Below, piece after piece: positions 44,560 to 52,350 of a stretch of 52,350 nucleotides of DNA (the stretch's first letter is position 1; each line of letters opens with the position of its first letter). A program made the position numbers and the translations under genes. Below the pieces are notes generated by a model. The model ran no database searches, was not told the origin of the DNA, and saw only the letters and a program-made list of their open reading frames with translations. Source of the DNA: Roseofilum halophilum BLCC-M91 (GTDB lineage Bacteria; Cyanobacteriota; Cyanobacteriia; Cyanobacteriales; Desertifilaceae); assembly GCF_030068445.1 (NCBI RefSeq), contig NZ_JAQPOK010000096.1, forward strand, positions 1 to 52,350, given 5' to 3'.

Positions 44560-45801
44560 ATGGAAGTTGGTTTAGAGGCTCTGTTGAGCGATCGCCACTT
44601 AGAAGCCACACAAACGAGTCAACAACGGCAATTATCGGTTTCGATATCGGCCAAGGAGTCAGAAGCACGATCGCAGAATCTGCGGTTAAATTTGTGTTTA
44701 ATTCTCGATCGCAGTGGTTCCATGGCGGGTCAACCCCTGAAAACGGTGAAACAGGCCGCCATTAAGGTGATTGAACGCTTGCAGGAGGGCGATCGCCTGT
44801 CAGTGATTACGTTTAATCATCATGCTGAGGTGTTAATTGCTAATCAGGGGGTGGACGATCGCCAACAACTCACGAAGCTAATTGAGCGCCTAGAAGCGGA
44901 TGGGGGAACCTCCATTGATGAAGGAATGCGTTTGGGAATTGAAGAAATTGCCAAGGGTAAACAGGATGCGGTGTCCCAGGTTTTTCTGCTCACGGATGGG
45001 GAAAATGAACATGGCGATAACGATCGCTGTTTCAAATTAGCATCCCTGGCAACCGAGTATAAATTAACAATTAATACTCTAGGATTTGGGGCCCATTGGA
45101 ATCAGGATGTATTGGAACAGTTGGCGGATGCAGGCGGTGGCACATTGTCTTATATTGAACACCCAGAAGAGGCGATCGCGTCGTTCTCGCGGCTGTTTGA
45201 CCGGGTGCAGTCTGTGGGCTTAACCAATGGGTTTCTGAAATTATCCTTAAATCCGGCCGTGCGTTTGGCGGAACTCAAACCGATCGCTCAAGTGTCTCCG
45301 GATACTATAGAATTAACCGTACAGACGGAAGGAGAAGGAATTAAGGTACGGTTAGGGGATTTAATGAAGGATCAGCCCAGGGTTGTGTTAGCGAATTTAT
45401 ATATCGGTCAATTGCCCCTAGGGGAACAGGCGATCGCCACGGTACAAGTGATTTATGATAATCCAGGATTAGGAGCAGAGGGGTTAGAGTCTGCGCCCGT
45501 GGAGGTAACAGCAACGGTGACAGAAGAATACCAACCGCAAACCGATCCTCAAGTACAGTCCCATATGTTAACCCTGGCCAAATATCGGCAAACCCAAATT
45601 GCGGAAACCAAACTAAAAGCAGGCGATCGCCAGGGAGCAGCCACCTTGTTACAAACCGCAGCGAAAACTGCCTTGCAAATGGGCGATCGGGGTGCTGCCA
45701 CCGTGCTGCAAGAAAGTGCCACCCGTCTGCAAGCTGGGGACGAACTCTCCGAGCAAGAGCGCAAAAAAACCCGCATTGCCTCTAAAACTCGTTTAGGATA
45801 A
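44560..45801 (+). CDS. von Willebrand factor A domain protein (YfbK/CoxL-like group)
   Basis: A 413-residue cytoplasmic protein. The VWA domain occupies about 40-220, with a complete metal site: DRSGSMAG, a Thr in GGTSIDEG and an Asp in LLTDGENEHG. A beta-rich middle domain follows, then a C-terminal helical part with two copies of an A-G-D-R-Q-G-A-A-T-L-L-Q-type motif (residues about 350-390), reminiscent of TPR-like repeats. There is no signal peptide or membrane helix. The partner is unknown. AAAAGG lies 6 bases before the ATG. It is transcribed away from the methyltransferase remnant and towards pebA. Confidence 0.88.
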   Translation: MEVGLEALLSDRHLEATQTSQQRQLSVSISAKESEARSQNLRLNLCLILDRSGSMAGQPLKTVKQAAIKVIERLQEGDRLSVITFNHHAEVLIANQGVDDRQQLTKLIERLEADGGTSIDEGMRLGIEEIAKGKQDAVSQVFLLTDGENEHGDNDRCFKLASLATEYKLTINTLGFGAHWNQDVLEQLADAGGGTLSYIEHPEEAIASFSRLFDRVQSVGLTNGFLKLSLNPAVRLAELKPIAQVSPDTIELTVQTEGEGIKVRLGDLMKDQPRVVLANLYIGQLPLGEQAIATVQVIYDNPGLGAEGLESAPVEVTATVTEEYQPQTDPQVQSHMLTLAKYRQTQIAETKLKAGDRQGAATLLQTAAKTALQMGDRGAATVLQESATRLQAGDELSEQERKKTRIASKTRLG

Positions 45802-45807
45802 CTCTGA

Positions 45808-45850
45808 GACGATGGGGAAAGGAACGAATTTTCAGAGCTTTCCCCTCGTC
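45808..45850 (+). terminator. Hairpin after the VWA gene
   Basis: GACGA-T-GGGGAAAG (45808-45821) pairs with CTTTCCCC-TCGTC (45838-45850) with one bulged T. It lies just after the stop codon. No T tract follows, so termination strength is uncertain. Confidence 0.5.
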
Positions 45851-45991
45851 CCTGAACCACACTCCTGACCGGCTTAAGTTGTTATATTAGAAGTGTTAAG
45901 GATTGTGTCTTTGTAGATCATAGCTGAGACAGAGCTGTTTTATCTGTTCTACTCTTAGGGTTTAACAGTCGTGTGGATGAGTCCGGATTTT

Positions 45992-46720
45992 ATGTATAAA
46001 CCTTTTATGGATTTTTTAGAACAGGAATTATTTAAGCGGTTCGATTTACAAAGTCAACCGATTCCGCCCGGTCTAGAACGTCAGGTGAGTACCCGTGGGA
46101 AGCATCCGGCAACCATTCAAAGTTGGTGCTATCAATGTCCTGAATTGCGAAAAATTCGCTACACTTATATTGATGGGGGCGAAGCGTCTCAGGTCTTTAA
46201 TAGTGTGATTTATCCCAGTTATGAGTATGATTTACCCCTGCTAGGCATTGATTTTCTCTCGTTTGGGAAACATAAAATATTAGTAGTGATGGATTTTCAG
46301 CCCCTGTTTCGCCATCCGGACTATCTTAAAACCTATATTGAACCCATGAAGGGGGTGCGCGATCGCTACAGCAATTTGGCCCAAAACTTAGAAATGAAGT
46401 TTTATGATGCCAATCAATATTTCTCCCCCTATCTCTTGTTTGCCAAAACCGATGCCGAAACGGTACAAACAAAGCTGTTTCAGGCCTATAAAGATTACTT
46501 GAGTTTGTATTGGGAGTTGCTCGATCTAGCTCAACCCCTAACCGCTCCGACAGCCATGGAGAGAATTCGTACAGCCCAACACGATTACGACCAGTATAGT
46601 GCCGATCGCGACCCGGCATCCGGCTTGTTTAGTAGCTACTTTGGCCATGAATGGTCAGAGCGGTTTTTATATGAGTTTTTGTTCGATGGAGCCAAGCCTT
46701 TAGCCGTGAGCGTCCAATAA
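45992..46720 (+). CDS. pebA: 15,16-dihydrobiliverdin:ferredoxin oxidoreductase
   Basis: PebA reduces biliverdin IXalpha to 15,16-dihydrobiliverdin with ferredoxin, the first step to phycoerythrobilin. The protein of about 242 residues has the family features [35 protein letters not shown] (catalytic Asp), [23 protein letters not shown] (second Asp) and [15 protein letters not shown]. These side chains match PebA, not PcyA or PebB. The start is uncertain: GTG 45971, ATG 45977 and ATG 45992 are in frame. I prefer 45992 because it aligns with the usual N terminus. pebB follows after 20 bases. Confidence 0.93.
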   Translation: MYKPFMDFLEQELFKRFDLQSQPIPPGLERQVSTRGKHPATIQSWCYQCPELRKIRYTYIDGGEASQVFNSVIYPSYEYDLPLLGIDFLSFGKHKILVVMDFQPLFRHPDYLKTYIEPMKGVRDRYSNLAQNLEMKFYDANQYFSPYLLFAKTDAETVQTKLFQAYKDYLSLYWELLDLAQPLTAPTAMERIRTAQHDYDQYSADRDPASGLFSSYFGHEWSERFLYEFLFDGAKPLAVSVQ

Positions 46721-46740
46721 GCAGGATCGAGAGAATTCCT

Positions 46741-47493
46741 ATGGTGAGTCGTTTATATCAACCCTTTTTGGAGTATGCGATCGCCTATCTCCAAGAACAC
46801 CTAGACCTACAACCCTATCCCATTCCCCCAGGCTTTGAATCAAAACAAGCCACTGTCGGTAAAGGCCAGCGTCAATCTGAGGTATTAACGACTAGCAAGG
46901 GGTTTCAGACGGACAAACTCCGTCAAATTCGCGCCGCCCATGTCCAGGGAGGGGAGGCCCTACAGGTTCTCAATTTTGTCATTTTTCCCCGTCTCAACTA
47001 CGATTTACCCTTTTTTGGCGCGGATTTAGTCACCTTACCCGGAGGCCATCTGATTGCCTTGGATATGCAGCCCCTGTTTCGGGATGACCCCTCCTATCAG
47101 GAAAAATACACCCAGCCCATTTTGCCCCTGTTTGAGAGCCATAAACAGCATTTACCTTGGGGGGGAGATTTTCCCGAAGACGCTCAACCCTTTTTCTCGC
47201 CAGCTTTTTTATGGACTCGTCCCCAAAAAACAGAAGTGGTTCAAGAGCGCGTCTTTGCCGCATTCCAGGATTACTTGTCGGCTTATGTGAAGTTGGTGCA
47301 AGCGGCTCAACCGGTTGAGAATCCAGAAGAGTTGCTACAAATTAAACAGGCTCAGTTGAGATACGTTCGCTATCGGGCGGAGAAAGATCCCGCCAGGGGA
47401 ATGTTTACACGGTTTTATGGCTCGGAGTGGACGGAGGAATACATTCATGGATTTTTGTTCGATTTGGAACAAACGTTAGGGAGTAAGGGGTAA
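46741..47493 (+). CDS. pebB: Phycoerythrobilin:ferredoxin oxidoreductase
   Basis: PebB converts dihydrobiliverdin to phycoerythrobilin; the intermediate is thought to be channelled from PebA. The 250-residue protein shows [53 protein letters not shown] and [31 protein letters not shown], as in known PebB. It forms an operon with pebA. The next gene downstream is cpcB, 590 bases away. The presence of both enzymes means the organism can make phycoerythrobilin. Confidence 0.95.
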   Translation: MVSRLYQPFLEYAIAYLQEHLDLQPYPIPPGFESKQATVGKGQRQSEVLTTSKGFQTDKLRQIRAAHVQGGEALQVLNFVIFPRLNYDLPFFGADLVTLPGGHLIALDMQPLFRDDPSYQEKYTQPILPLFESHKQHLPWGGDFPEDAQPFFSPAFLWTRPQKTEVVQERVFAAFQDYLSAYVKLVQAAQPVENPEELLQIKQAQLRYVRYRAEKDPARGMFTRFYGSEWTEEYIHGFLFDLEQTLGSKG

Positions 47494-48084
47494 GGTGAGC
47501 GCTGGCAAGGGAAAGAGAGAATGGGGACGGGTAAAATATGAAGTTTTGTAAATAGAAATTAAGCTTTGTATCGATAACCCAGAAGCCGGGAAGACCTAAA
47601 AACAGGGGTAATTCAGGCAGATTATCTGGAGAGGTTTGTGTCCCTGGCGATCGCGTTCACCCTGGAAAAGAAAAGCCCCAGCAATAGGGCGTAACTCCCT
47701 TGTCCTGGGATTTTTCCATGGATCGGCCCCCCAAGTGCGATCGCGGATGGGGGAGATGAGAATCTTAATAATATGTAACAAATAAAGACTCAACATCATT
47801 GTATAAGAGTTAAGTGAAGGGCAAAAAAACAGTCCGACCAGAACCAAAGCACCAATTTACAGTGCTTTTTGGCGTTCTCATCCGAAGCCCGAAGTTTCTC
47901 AGATTTCTCAAACCAGTCTGAGACTTTTGACTTCATCCCGATATCAGGTAAACTGAATCGAGAATTCCAAATTCATGGTTTTGGAGCTGTTGTTCAAGTC
48001 TGTCCCGGTAGCTTGACCAGCTTGCACTTGTTGAACAGATTCTTTAATCAGAATCTAGACCTACTTAAATAGGAGATTTAGTCA
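47494..48084 (+). promoter_or_regulatory. Upstream region of the cpc operon with hairpin and promoter candidate
   Basis: No gene is supported in this 591-base gap. AAAGCAC (47846-47852) pairs with GTGCTTT (47862-47868), a small terminator-like hairpin followed by two more T residues. TTGACT (47927-47932) and TAAACT (47949-47954), 16 bases apart, are a possible promoter about 130 bases before cpcB. An earlier AT-rich stretch around 47765-47805 could hold another. GGAG at 48071-48075 is the cpcB ribosome site. Long leaders of this kind are usual for light- and nutrient-regulated cpc operons. Confidence 0.45.
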
Positions 48085-48603
48085 ATGTTCGATGCATTCA
48101 CAAAGGTGGTTTCTCAGGCTGATGCTAGAGGCGATTACCTCTCTGATAGCCAGCTCGACGCTCTGAAGGCCATGGTCGCTGATGGCAACAAACGCATGGA
48201 TGCCGTTAACCGCATCACCGGTAACGCTTCCACCATCGTTGCTGACGCAGCTCGCGCCTTGTTTGCGGAACAACCCCAGCTTATCGCCCCTGGTGGAAAT
48301 GCTTACACCAGCCGTCGTATGGCTGCGTGCTTGCGCGATATGGAAATCATCTTGCGTTATGTAACCTACTCTATCTTCGCTGGAGATGCCAGTGTTCTCG
48401 AAGATCGTTGTCTCAATGGTCTGCGTGAAACCTACCAAGCTCTAGGAACTCCTGGTGCTTCCGTAGCTGTAGGCGTAAGCAAAATGAAAGATTCAGCGAT
48501 CGCCATTGTTAACGACCGCAATGGAATCACCCCTGGAGACTGCTCTGCTCTAGCATCTGAAATTGCTGGATACTTCGACAAAGCAGCTAGTGCAGTAGGC
48601 TAA
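48085..48603 (+). CDS. cpcB: C-phycocyanin beta chain
   Basis: The beta subunit of the phycobilisome rod protein. At 172 residues it has the standard length. Bilin attachment cysteines are at C82 (MAACLRDME) and C153 (GDCSAL), and the gamma-N-methylated Asn site is N72 (GNAYTSRRM). The globin-like helices match CpcB, not CpeB or ApcB. It is the first gene of the operon, has a strong GGAG site, and is followed by cpcA after 102 bases. Codon use is highly biased, as expected for one of the most abundant proteins in the cell. Confidence 0.98.
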   Translation: MFDAFTKVVSQADARGDYLSDSQLDALKAMVADGNKRMDAVNRITGNASTIVADAARALFAEQPQLIAPGGNAYTSRRMAACLRDMEIILRYVTYSIFAGDASVLEDRCLNGLRETYQALGTPGASVAVGVSKMKDSAIAIVNDRNGITPGDCSALASEIAGYFDKAASAVG

Positions 48604-48705
48604 GTTTAACCATTGGTGAAGATAGACCCAATTGGGTCTCGATTCTGCTTCAAATTTCTATTTTTGAAACCCTTGCAAAACAACTCGTAGGAAGATACAT
48701 CAACC

Positions 48706-49194
48706 ATGAAAACACCTCTGACTGAAGCAGTTGCGGCTGCTGACTCCCAAGGTCGCTTTCTCAGCAACAGTGAAATCCAAACCGCTTTTGGTCGCTTCCA
48801 AAAAGCTGAAGCGTTCATCGATGCGGCTAAAACCTTGACTCAGAAAAAAGACCAGCTTGTTCAGGGAGCAGCCCAAGCGGTGTATAACAAGTTTCCTTAC
48901 ACCACCCAAATGCAGGGAGCTAACTACGCTGCCGATCAACGGGGTAAAGACAAGTGCGCCCGTGACATCGGTTACTACCTGCGGATGGTTACCTACTGCT
49001 TAATTGCCAATGGTACTGGCCCCATGGATGAGTATCTGATTGCTGGTATCGATGAAATCAACCGGACTTTTGAATTGTCCCCCAGTTGGTACATCGAAGC
49101 GCTGAAGCACATCAAAGCTAACCATGGTTTGACTGGAGACGGTGCTACCGCTGCTAATAGCTACATTGACTATGCCATCAATGCTTTAAGCTAG
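48706..49194 (+). CDS. cpcA: C-phycocyanin alpha chain
   Basis: The alpha subunit of phycocyanin, 162 residues. The bilin attachment Cys is C84 ([20 protein letters not shown]). The N terminus [19 protein letters not shown] is the canonical one. The chromophore at this Cys is normally phycocyanobilin, attached by CpcE/CpcF. Some phycoerythrobilin-producing strains load a different bilin here. A long hairpin follows and then cpcE. The rod linker genes cpcC and cpcD that often follow are absent. Confidence 0.98.
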   Translation: MKTPLTEAVAAADSQGRFLSNSEIQTAFGRFQKAEAFIDAAKTLTQKKDQLVQGAAQAVYNKFPYTTQMQGANYAADQRGKDKCARDIGYYLRMVTYCLIANGTGPMDEYLIAGIDEINRTFELSPSWYIEALKHIKANHGLTGDGATAANSYIDYAINALS

Positions 49195-49213
49195 TCATTG
49201 CTTAAACGATAGG

Positions 49214-49270
49214 GCCCGGAACTCTAGACAGGTGAATGTCAAAAGCTGACATCTGTTTGGAGTTCCGGGC
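49214..49270 (+). terminator. Long hairpin between cpcA and cpcE (attenuator/processing site)
   Basis: GCCCGGAACTC (49214-49224) is perfectly inverted at 49260-49270. Inside, ACAG pairs with CTGT and ATGTCA (49236-49241) with TGACAT (49247-49252). The whole forms a nearly continuous stem of more than 20 pairs. There is no T tract. It probably stabilises the cpcBA message and limits read-through into cpcE. Confidence 0.8.
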
Positions 49271-49307
49271 ACAGTTGTGTTTAAATCTCTTGTGTTTAAC
49301 CTCAGCC

Positions 49308-50150
49308 ATGATTAACGCTCCCTCAGAAAGCCCTGAAGCTCCTCAACTGACTGTAGATCGGGCGATCGCGAATCTACTCCAGGGAGACCGAGGAGAACGA
49401 TATTATGCCGCTTGGTGGCTGGGACGGTTCAGAGTCAAAGAACCGGAAGCTATTGAGGCGCTGGTGGGCGCTTTAGAAGATGAAAGCGATCGCACTCCGG
49501 AAGGAGGCTATGCTCTCCGACGCAATGCCGCCCGCGCCCTAGGAAAACTGGCCGAACCAAGGGTCATTCCCCCTTTAATTGAATGCCTCCACTGTGCCGA
49601 TTTTTATGTCCGGGAAACGGCAGCCCAAGCCCTAGGAGAACTGGGAGCAGACCTGGATCGCCCCCACTTTGAAGCCGCTATTCCCGAACTTTTAAGCCTG
49701 CTGGCTGGAGGACTCGAAGCGGCTCAACCCATCCCCGGTTGTCCCCATCTGGCTCAACCCTACAATGCGGTGATTGAAACCCTGGGCATTTTAGGCGTTC
49801 AAGAAGCTATTCCCCAGATTGAACCCTTCCTCAATCATCCCCTAGAAATTGAACAATATGGAGCCGCCCGCGCTCTCTATCAGTTAACCGGAGACCGGAA
49901 ATATGGCGATCGCCTCAAGGCTGCCCTGGAAGGCGATAAACTGCAACTGCGCCGAGCCGTTTTGTCAGATTTAGGCGCGATCGGATATTTACCGGCTGCC
50001 GAGGCGATCGCCGAAACCCTAGCCGAAAATAGCCTCAAACTCATTTCTCTCAAAGGACTCCTAGAACATCATCTGCAAACTACCGATGCCCTAAACCCTC
50101 CTAGCGAAACCGCCATCAGCCTCATGACCCTAATGGACTCCCTGCTATAG
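49308..50150 (+). CDS. cpcE: Phycocyanobilin lyase subunit alpha (CpcE)
   Basis: CpcE with CpcF attaches phycocyanobilin to C84 of CpcA. The 280-residue protein is made of HEAT-like repeats and has the family start (ERYYAAWWLGRFRVKEPEAIEALVGALEDESDRTPEGGYALRRNAARALGKL, split here over two repeats) and end (SLKLISLKGLLEHH). The related PecE, CpeY and RpcG-type lyases share this fold, but the closest resemblance is to CpcE. I chose the ATG at 49308 because the upstream part of the open frame lies within the hairpin. cpcF is not next to it. The stop overlaps the DUF3598 gene on the other strand by 6 bases. Confidence 0.93.
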   Translation: MINAPSESPEAPQLTVDRAIANLLQGDRGERYYAAWWLGRFRVKEPEAIEALVGALEDESDRTPEGGYALRRNAARALGKLAEPRVIPPLIECLHCADFYVRETAAQALGELGADLDRPHFEAAIPELLSLLAGGLEAAQPIPGCPHLAQPYNAVIETLGILGVQEAIPQIEPFLNHPLEIEQYGAARALYQLTGDRKYGDRLKAALEGDKLQLRRAVLSDLGAIGYLPAAEAIAETLAENSLKLISLKGLLEHHLQTTDALNPPSETAISLMTLMDSLL

Positions 50151-50972
50151 GGAAGAAGGGGTTTTCCTCTCAGTAACCAGGCTTAAACTCTGCCAAGCTC
50201 CCTGGCGATCGTAGCGGCGAATTAATCGCAGGCGATCGCTCTCAGAGAGTAACCATCCCACTTCCAAAAAGAAAGGTTTTCCAGATTCTAGCTTGACTGG
50301 GCTAGTCGTTGAACCCCCATCCGGGAGTAAGAGAACTTGCACCGGTTGATATCCTCCAGAAAACTCCAACCTCGAACCCTCCAGGATAGCCTTTGAAGTT
50401 AGGGAAAACTCACCGCTCTTAAGGGTTTGATAAATTTGATTGCCCTCTCGTGAGACAGATAGGGTACTTTTACTGTAGTCTGGGGGGCGTAAGTCGGGAT
50501 ACAGGGTAACCACTTCTCCTTGCCAAGTTCCTAAAAGTGGATCGACCGTTAACGGGGGACGTTCAGGAACGGTTGTTCCTCGCAGTTGTTCCCGAATCAG
50601 CGTAATTTGGTCAAGATAGCCATTTTTATAGAGAATGACAAAGCGCAGACGACGCTGTTGGTGAATGAAGCCAAATTCACCGCCAAAGGTAGCCACCGGG
50701 TTATAGTGGGCGCTGCCTTGGGAAAAAGCACCATTGTCAAAAAAGAGAATATTGCGATGGAGACTGCTGTATTCGAGTTCTAGGAGGGGGGGCGGGGTTT
50801 CCCCTGGGGGAAACCGTTGTACGGTTTGATAAACAGTTTGATTATTATTTTTGCCTTCCAGGGTAACCACGGTAGGAATATCTTTTTCCAGGATGCCCAA
50901 GGGGGAGAATTGGGTAAAGGAACCGTCCCAAATGCCGAGGTTTTCTAAGAGGTTTTGCCACTGCGATCGCAT
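50145..50972 (-). CDS. DUF3598 lipocalin-like protein
   Basis: A 275-residue beta-rich protein of a cyanobacterial family (DUF3598). It has two lipocalin-like halves, the first beginning RSQWQNLLENLGIWDGSFTQFSPLG and the second around LLGTWQGEVVTLYPDL. There is no signal peptide. Function is unknown. The phycobilin lyases of the CpcS/CpcT group also have a calycin beta-barrel, so a bilin or other hydrophobic ligand is possible. It is convergent with cpcE. A GGGTAATG repeat array lies just upstream of its start codon. Confidence 0.8.
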   Translation of the reverse strand: MRSQWQNLLENLGIWDGSFTQFSPLGILEKDIPTVVTLEGKNNNQTVYQTVQRFPPGETPPPLLELEYSSLHRNILFFDNGAFSQGSAHYNPVATFGGEFGFIHQQRRLRFVILYKNGYLDQITLIREQLRGTTVPERPPLTVDPLLGTWQGEVVTLYPDLRPPDYSKSTLSVSREGNQIYQTLKSGEFSLTSKAILEGSRLEFSGGYQPVQVLLLPDGGSTTSPVKLESGKPFFLEVGWLLSESDRLRLIRRYDRQGAWQSLSLVTERKTPSSL

Positions 50973-51018
50973 GATGGGTAATGGGTAATGGGGAATAGGG
51001 AATGGGGAATGGGTAATG
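50973..51018. repeat. GGGTAATG / GGGAATG tandem repeats
   Basis: A run of six or so 7- to 8-base units of the form GGGTAATG, GGGGAATA and GGGAATG lies between the DUF3598 gene and the secreted-protein gene. It is related to the 33301 array and probably varies in copy number between strains. Confidence 0.85.
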
Positions 51019-51020
51019 GG

Positions 51021-51935
51021 TTAATCAGTTGCATCCCAACAAACTTGGGGAAGGTTTGCCCCATTTACACAAGCTTGTTCTGCCATGGCTGCGGCTACTG
51101 CATCAAATACGGGAGCAGCCCATTGGGTTGCCCTTTCCCAAGATCCAACTTTAGCGATAATTTCCCTAGCTTGGGCAACTTCTAGGATGGCGACATGGGG
51201 ATTATATTCGGCAGCTCGTTCAATGAGGGGATGCCAAGCGAGGGAGTGACCTTCGCGATCGCTTTTTCCGCCTCGAACTCTGGGGCCAATGTTGCGTAAA
51301 CCTTGCTGTTGATAAAAGGGTTGCAGTTTAGCTTGAATACGATTTTCCCATTGGCGATCGCGCCGATGCAACCCTGTAACGAGCATTTGCGCCCCCGGAA
51401 AGGGGTTGGCTTCGCTGACCACATGGGCATCGGCAGTTAGAATTAGGGTTTGTACATTGCGGTTGCCTTTATGGACACCGGCGATATAGTGTTCTAAAGC
51501 CTGAAACCCGTCGAGATTTTCCCCATACATTTGAATCGTGGGAACCAGGACATAAAATCCGAGGGCGTTTAACCGTTGATAGAGTTCATTGGCGGTAACG
51601 GTATTCCAATAGAGTCCCACATGGTAATCATCGACTTTGGCTCCTGGTTGCATGGAGTTTCTAGTGTACTGAATGGGTAAAATGGCGATCGGGCGATCGG
51701 TATTGATGCGAATGGGAGCTACATCGGCATGAGTCCAGTTTTTACCCGTGTAGTTATATAGCACCCGATAAACACCTTGCCCGGCTTCAAAGGCATAGGT
51801 ACGGCCATCGTCAATAATGGTCGCTTGGGGGGCAAAGGTGGGGGTTTGGGCGCGGGTTGGGGCTGGGGAGGGGAGTCCATAGGATAGGCTTAAGGTTATT
51901 ATCGCCATTCCCAAGGTTTTTGATAAGAAGCTCAT
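51021..51935 (-). CDS. Secreted protein, weak resemblance to amidase_3 hydrolases
   Basis: A 304-residue protein with a signal peptide (MSFLSKTLGMAIITLSLSYGLPS, cut after about residue 28). I do not recognise a family with confidence. The order of KVDDYHVGLYWN, LNALGFYVLVPTIQMYGEN, LILTADAHVVSEANP and PHVAILEVAQ resembles the metal-binding blocks of N-acetylmuramoyl-L-alanine amidases: His, Glu, His, Glu. The central DPGHGG motif is absent. It may be a diverged peptidoglycan-active protein, or something else in the periplasm. A four-Cys pattern is not seen, only two Cys at the C terminus. Confidence 0.6.
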   Translation of the reverse strand: MSFLSKTLGMAIITLSLSYGLPSPAPTRAQTPTFAPQATIIDDGRTYAFEAGQGVYRVLYNYTGKNWTHADVAPIRINTDRPIAILPIQYTRNSMQPGAKVDDYHVGLYWNTVTANELYQRLNALGFYVLVPTIQMYGENLDGFQALEHYIAGVHKGNRNVQTLILTADAHVVSEANPFPGAQMLVTGLHRRDRQWENRIQAKLQPFYQQQGLRNIGPRVRGGKSDREGHSLAWHPLIERAAEYNPHVAILEVAQAREIIAKVGSWERATQWAAPVFDAVAAAMAEQACVNGANLPQVCWDATD

Positions 51936-52014
51936 GGTGTCAATAAAAAATCAAAAATGACAGTTAATCTGTATAATTGTAGACGCTTTGTTCTCAATCA
52001 TGAGTTCCCTTCTG

Positions 52015-52048
52015 TTGACATCCTCACCGCCCTAGAAGGACGGTGGTT
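52015..52048 (-). mobile_element. Right end (RE) of the second IS200/IS605 element
   Basis: On the minus strand, downstream of the tnpB stop, a hairpin formed by CACCG (52025-52029) and CGGTG (52041-52045) is followed by ATGTCAA (52015-52021 read inverted). It has the same layout as the hairpins at 1018 and 1123. It marks where this element ends in the chromosome. Confidence 0.65.
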
Positions 52049-52056
52049 CCTAAATC

Positions 52057-52350
52057 TCACAATTTAGGTTTCTGCTTCATAGCAGTTGCCTTCACAGATT
52101 TGCTCTGCTCTGGTCTTACACTCGCTCCACAGACTGACACCGCAAGTCCTGCGGCCAATATGTTTTTGCTGGCATTGATATCTCGGTCATGGTGTGTTCC
52201 GCATTCAGAACAATCCCATTGCCGAACACTTAACGGCATTTTTTCAACGATATGCCCGCAATTACTACACCGTTTTGAACTAGGGAACCACCTATCTATC
52301 TCAATGTAGTTTCTGCCATACCATCGGCATTTATAGGACAGTTGTCGAGT
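52057..52350 (-). CDS. tnpB: RNA-guided endonuclease TnpB, IS200/IS605 family (5' end outside window)
   Basis: The last 97 residues of a TnpB, open to the window edge; the ATG at 52239 is internal. The zinc ribbon (CSNCGH...CSECGT) and the third RuvC-like motif (HDRDINASKNIL) are intact. The preceding IDRWFPSSK is the usual lead-in. It differs clearly from the TnpB at the left edge, so the two elements belong to separate lineages. The right-end hairpin follows the stop codon. Confidence 0.9.
   Translation of the reverse strand, partial: TRQLSYKCRWYGRNYIEIDRWFPSSKRCSNCGHIVEKMPLSVRQWDCSECGTHHDRDINASKNILAAGLAVSVCGASVRPEQSKSVKATAMKQKPKL

Noticed and set aside
47596-47847. An 83-codon minus-strand frame between pebB and cpcB
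   Set aside because: Composition is unlike a protein and it covers the cpc promoter region; no start signal.
49236-49307. Upstream extension of cpcE to the GTG-like frame start at 49236
   Set aside because: The extension lies in the hairpin and does not resemble the CpcE N terminus.

Overview
The window is chromosomal DNA of a cyanobacterium, most likely a filamentous, Oscillatoriales-type strain that makes phycoerythrobilin. The evidence is direct: phycocyanin genes cpcBA with the lyase gene cpcE, bilin reductases pebA and pebB, ndhN, the circadian modulator ldpA, a SigC-type group 2 sigma factor and a glgA2-type glycogen synthase, plus very frequent GCGATCGC (HIP1) octamers. Both ends are cut inside IS200/IS605-type tnpB genes.

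Layout. 1-1.15 kb: tnpB tail and two IS right-end hairpins. 1.16-6.4 kb (minus): ndhN, a von Willebrand A protein, a Slr1339-type salt stress protein, ldpA and a Ycf45-type R3H ATPase, all in one direction. 6.5-11.4 kb (minus): an HD-domain protein, a DMT exporter, a PiT phosphate transporter and a Uma2 protein. 11.5-12.6 kb: a decayed stretch with an adhesin remnant, a DUF433 antitoxin with a broken DUF5615 toxin, and dispersed repeats. 12.6-15.9 kb: a tight operon of ruvC, an NlpC/P60 peptidase and a MscS channel. 15.9-20.7 kb (minus): a GDYXXLXY protein, a DUF2157 membrane protein, a DivIVA-like coiled coil, coaD and an M20 amidohydrolase.

20.8-25.8 kb is the most unusual part. It is an AT-rich, HIP1-free, four-gene cassette encoding a DUF6884-like protein, a HerA-type ATPase, a large divergent NurA-like nuclease and a compact tRNA-guanine-transglycosylase-fold enzyme with intact catalytic aspartates and zinc ligands. 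A base-exchanging transglycosylase beside a HerA/NurA DNA-processing pair suggests a 7-deazaguanine DNA-modification or restriction (anti-phage) system of unusual composition. This is inference and no function has been shown.

25.9-33.7 kb: two tandem Uma2 genes, gpsA, sigC, futC (behind a consensus promoter overlapped by a Fur-box-like palindrome), glgA2 and a small conserved gene. 33.9-45.8 kb: a Ca/Na antiporter, two tandem membrane-anchored SGNH-like proteins, truB, a SAM hydroxide adenosyltransferase, tRNA-Arg(ACG), moaC, rqcH, a TonB-like protein, a truncated methyltransferase joined to a truncated prenyl synthase, and a VWA protein. 46-50.2 kb: the pigment block pebA-pebB then cpcB-cpcA-(hairpin)-cpcE. 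50.1-52 kb (minus): a DUF3598 lipocalin-like protein and a secreted protein, then the second tnpB tail.
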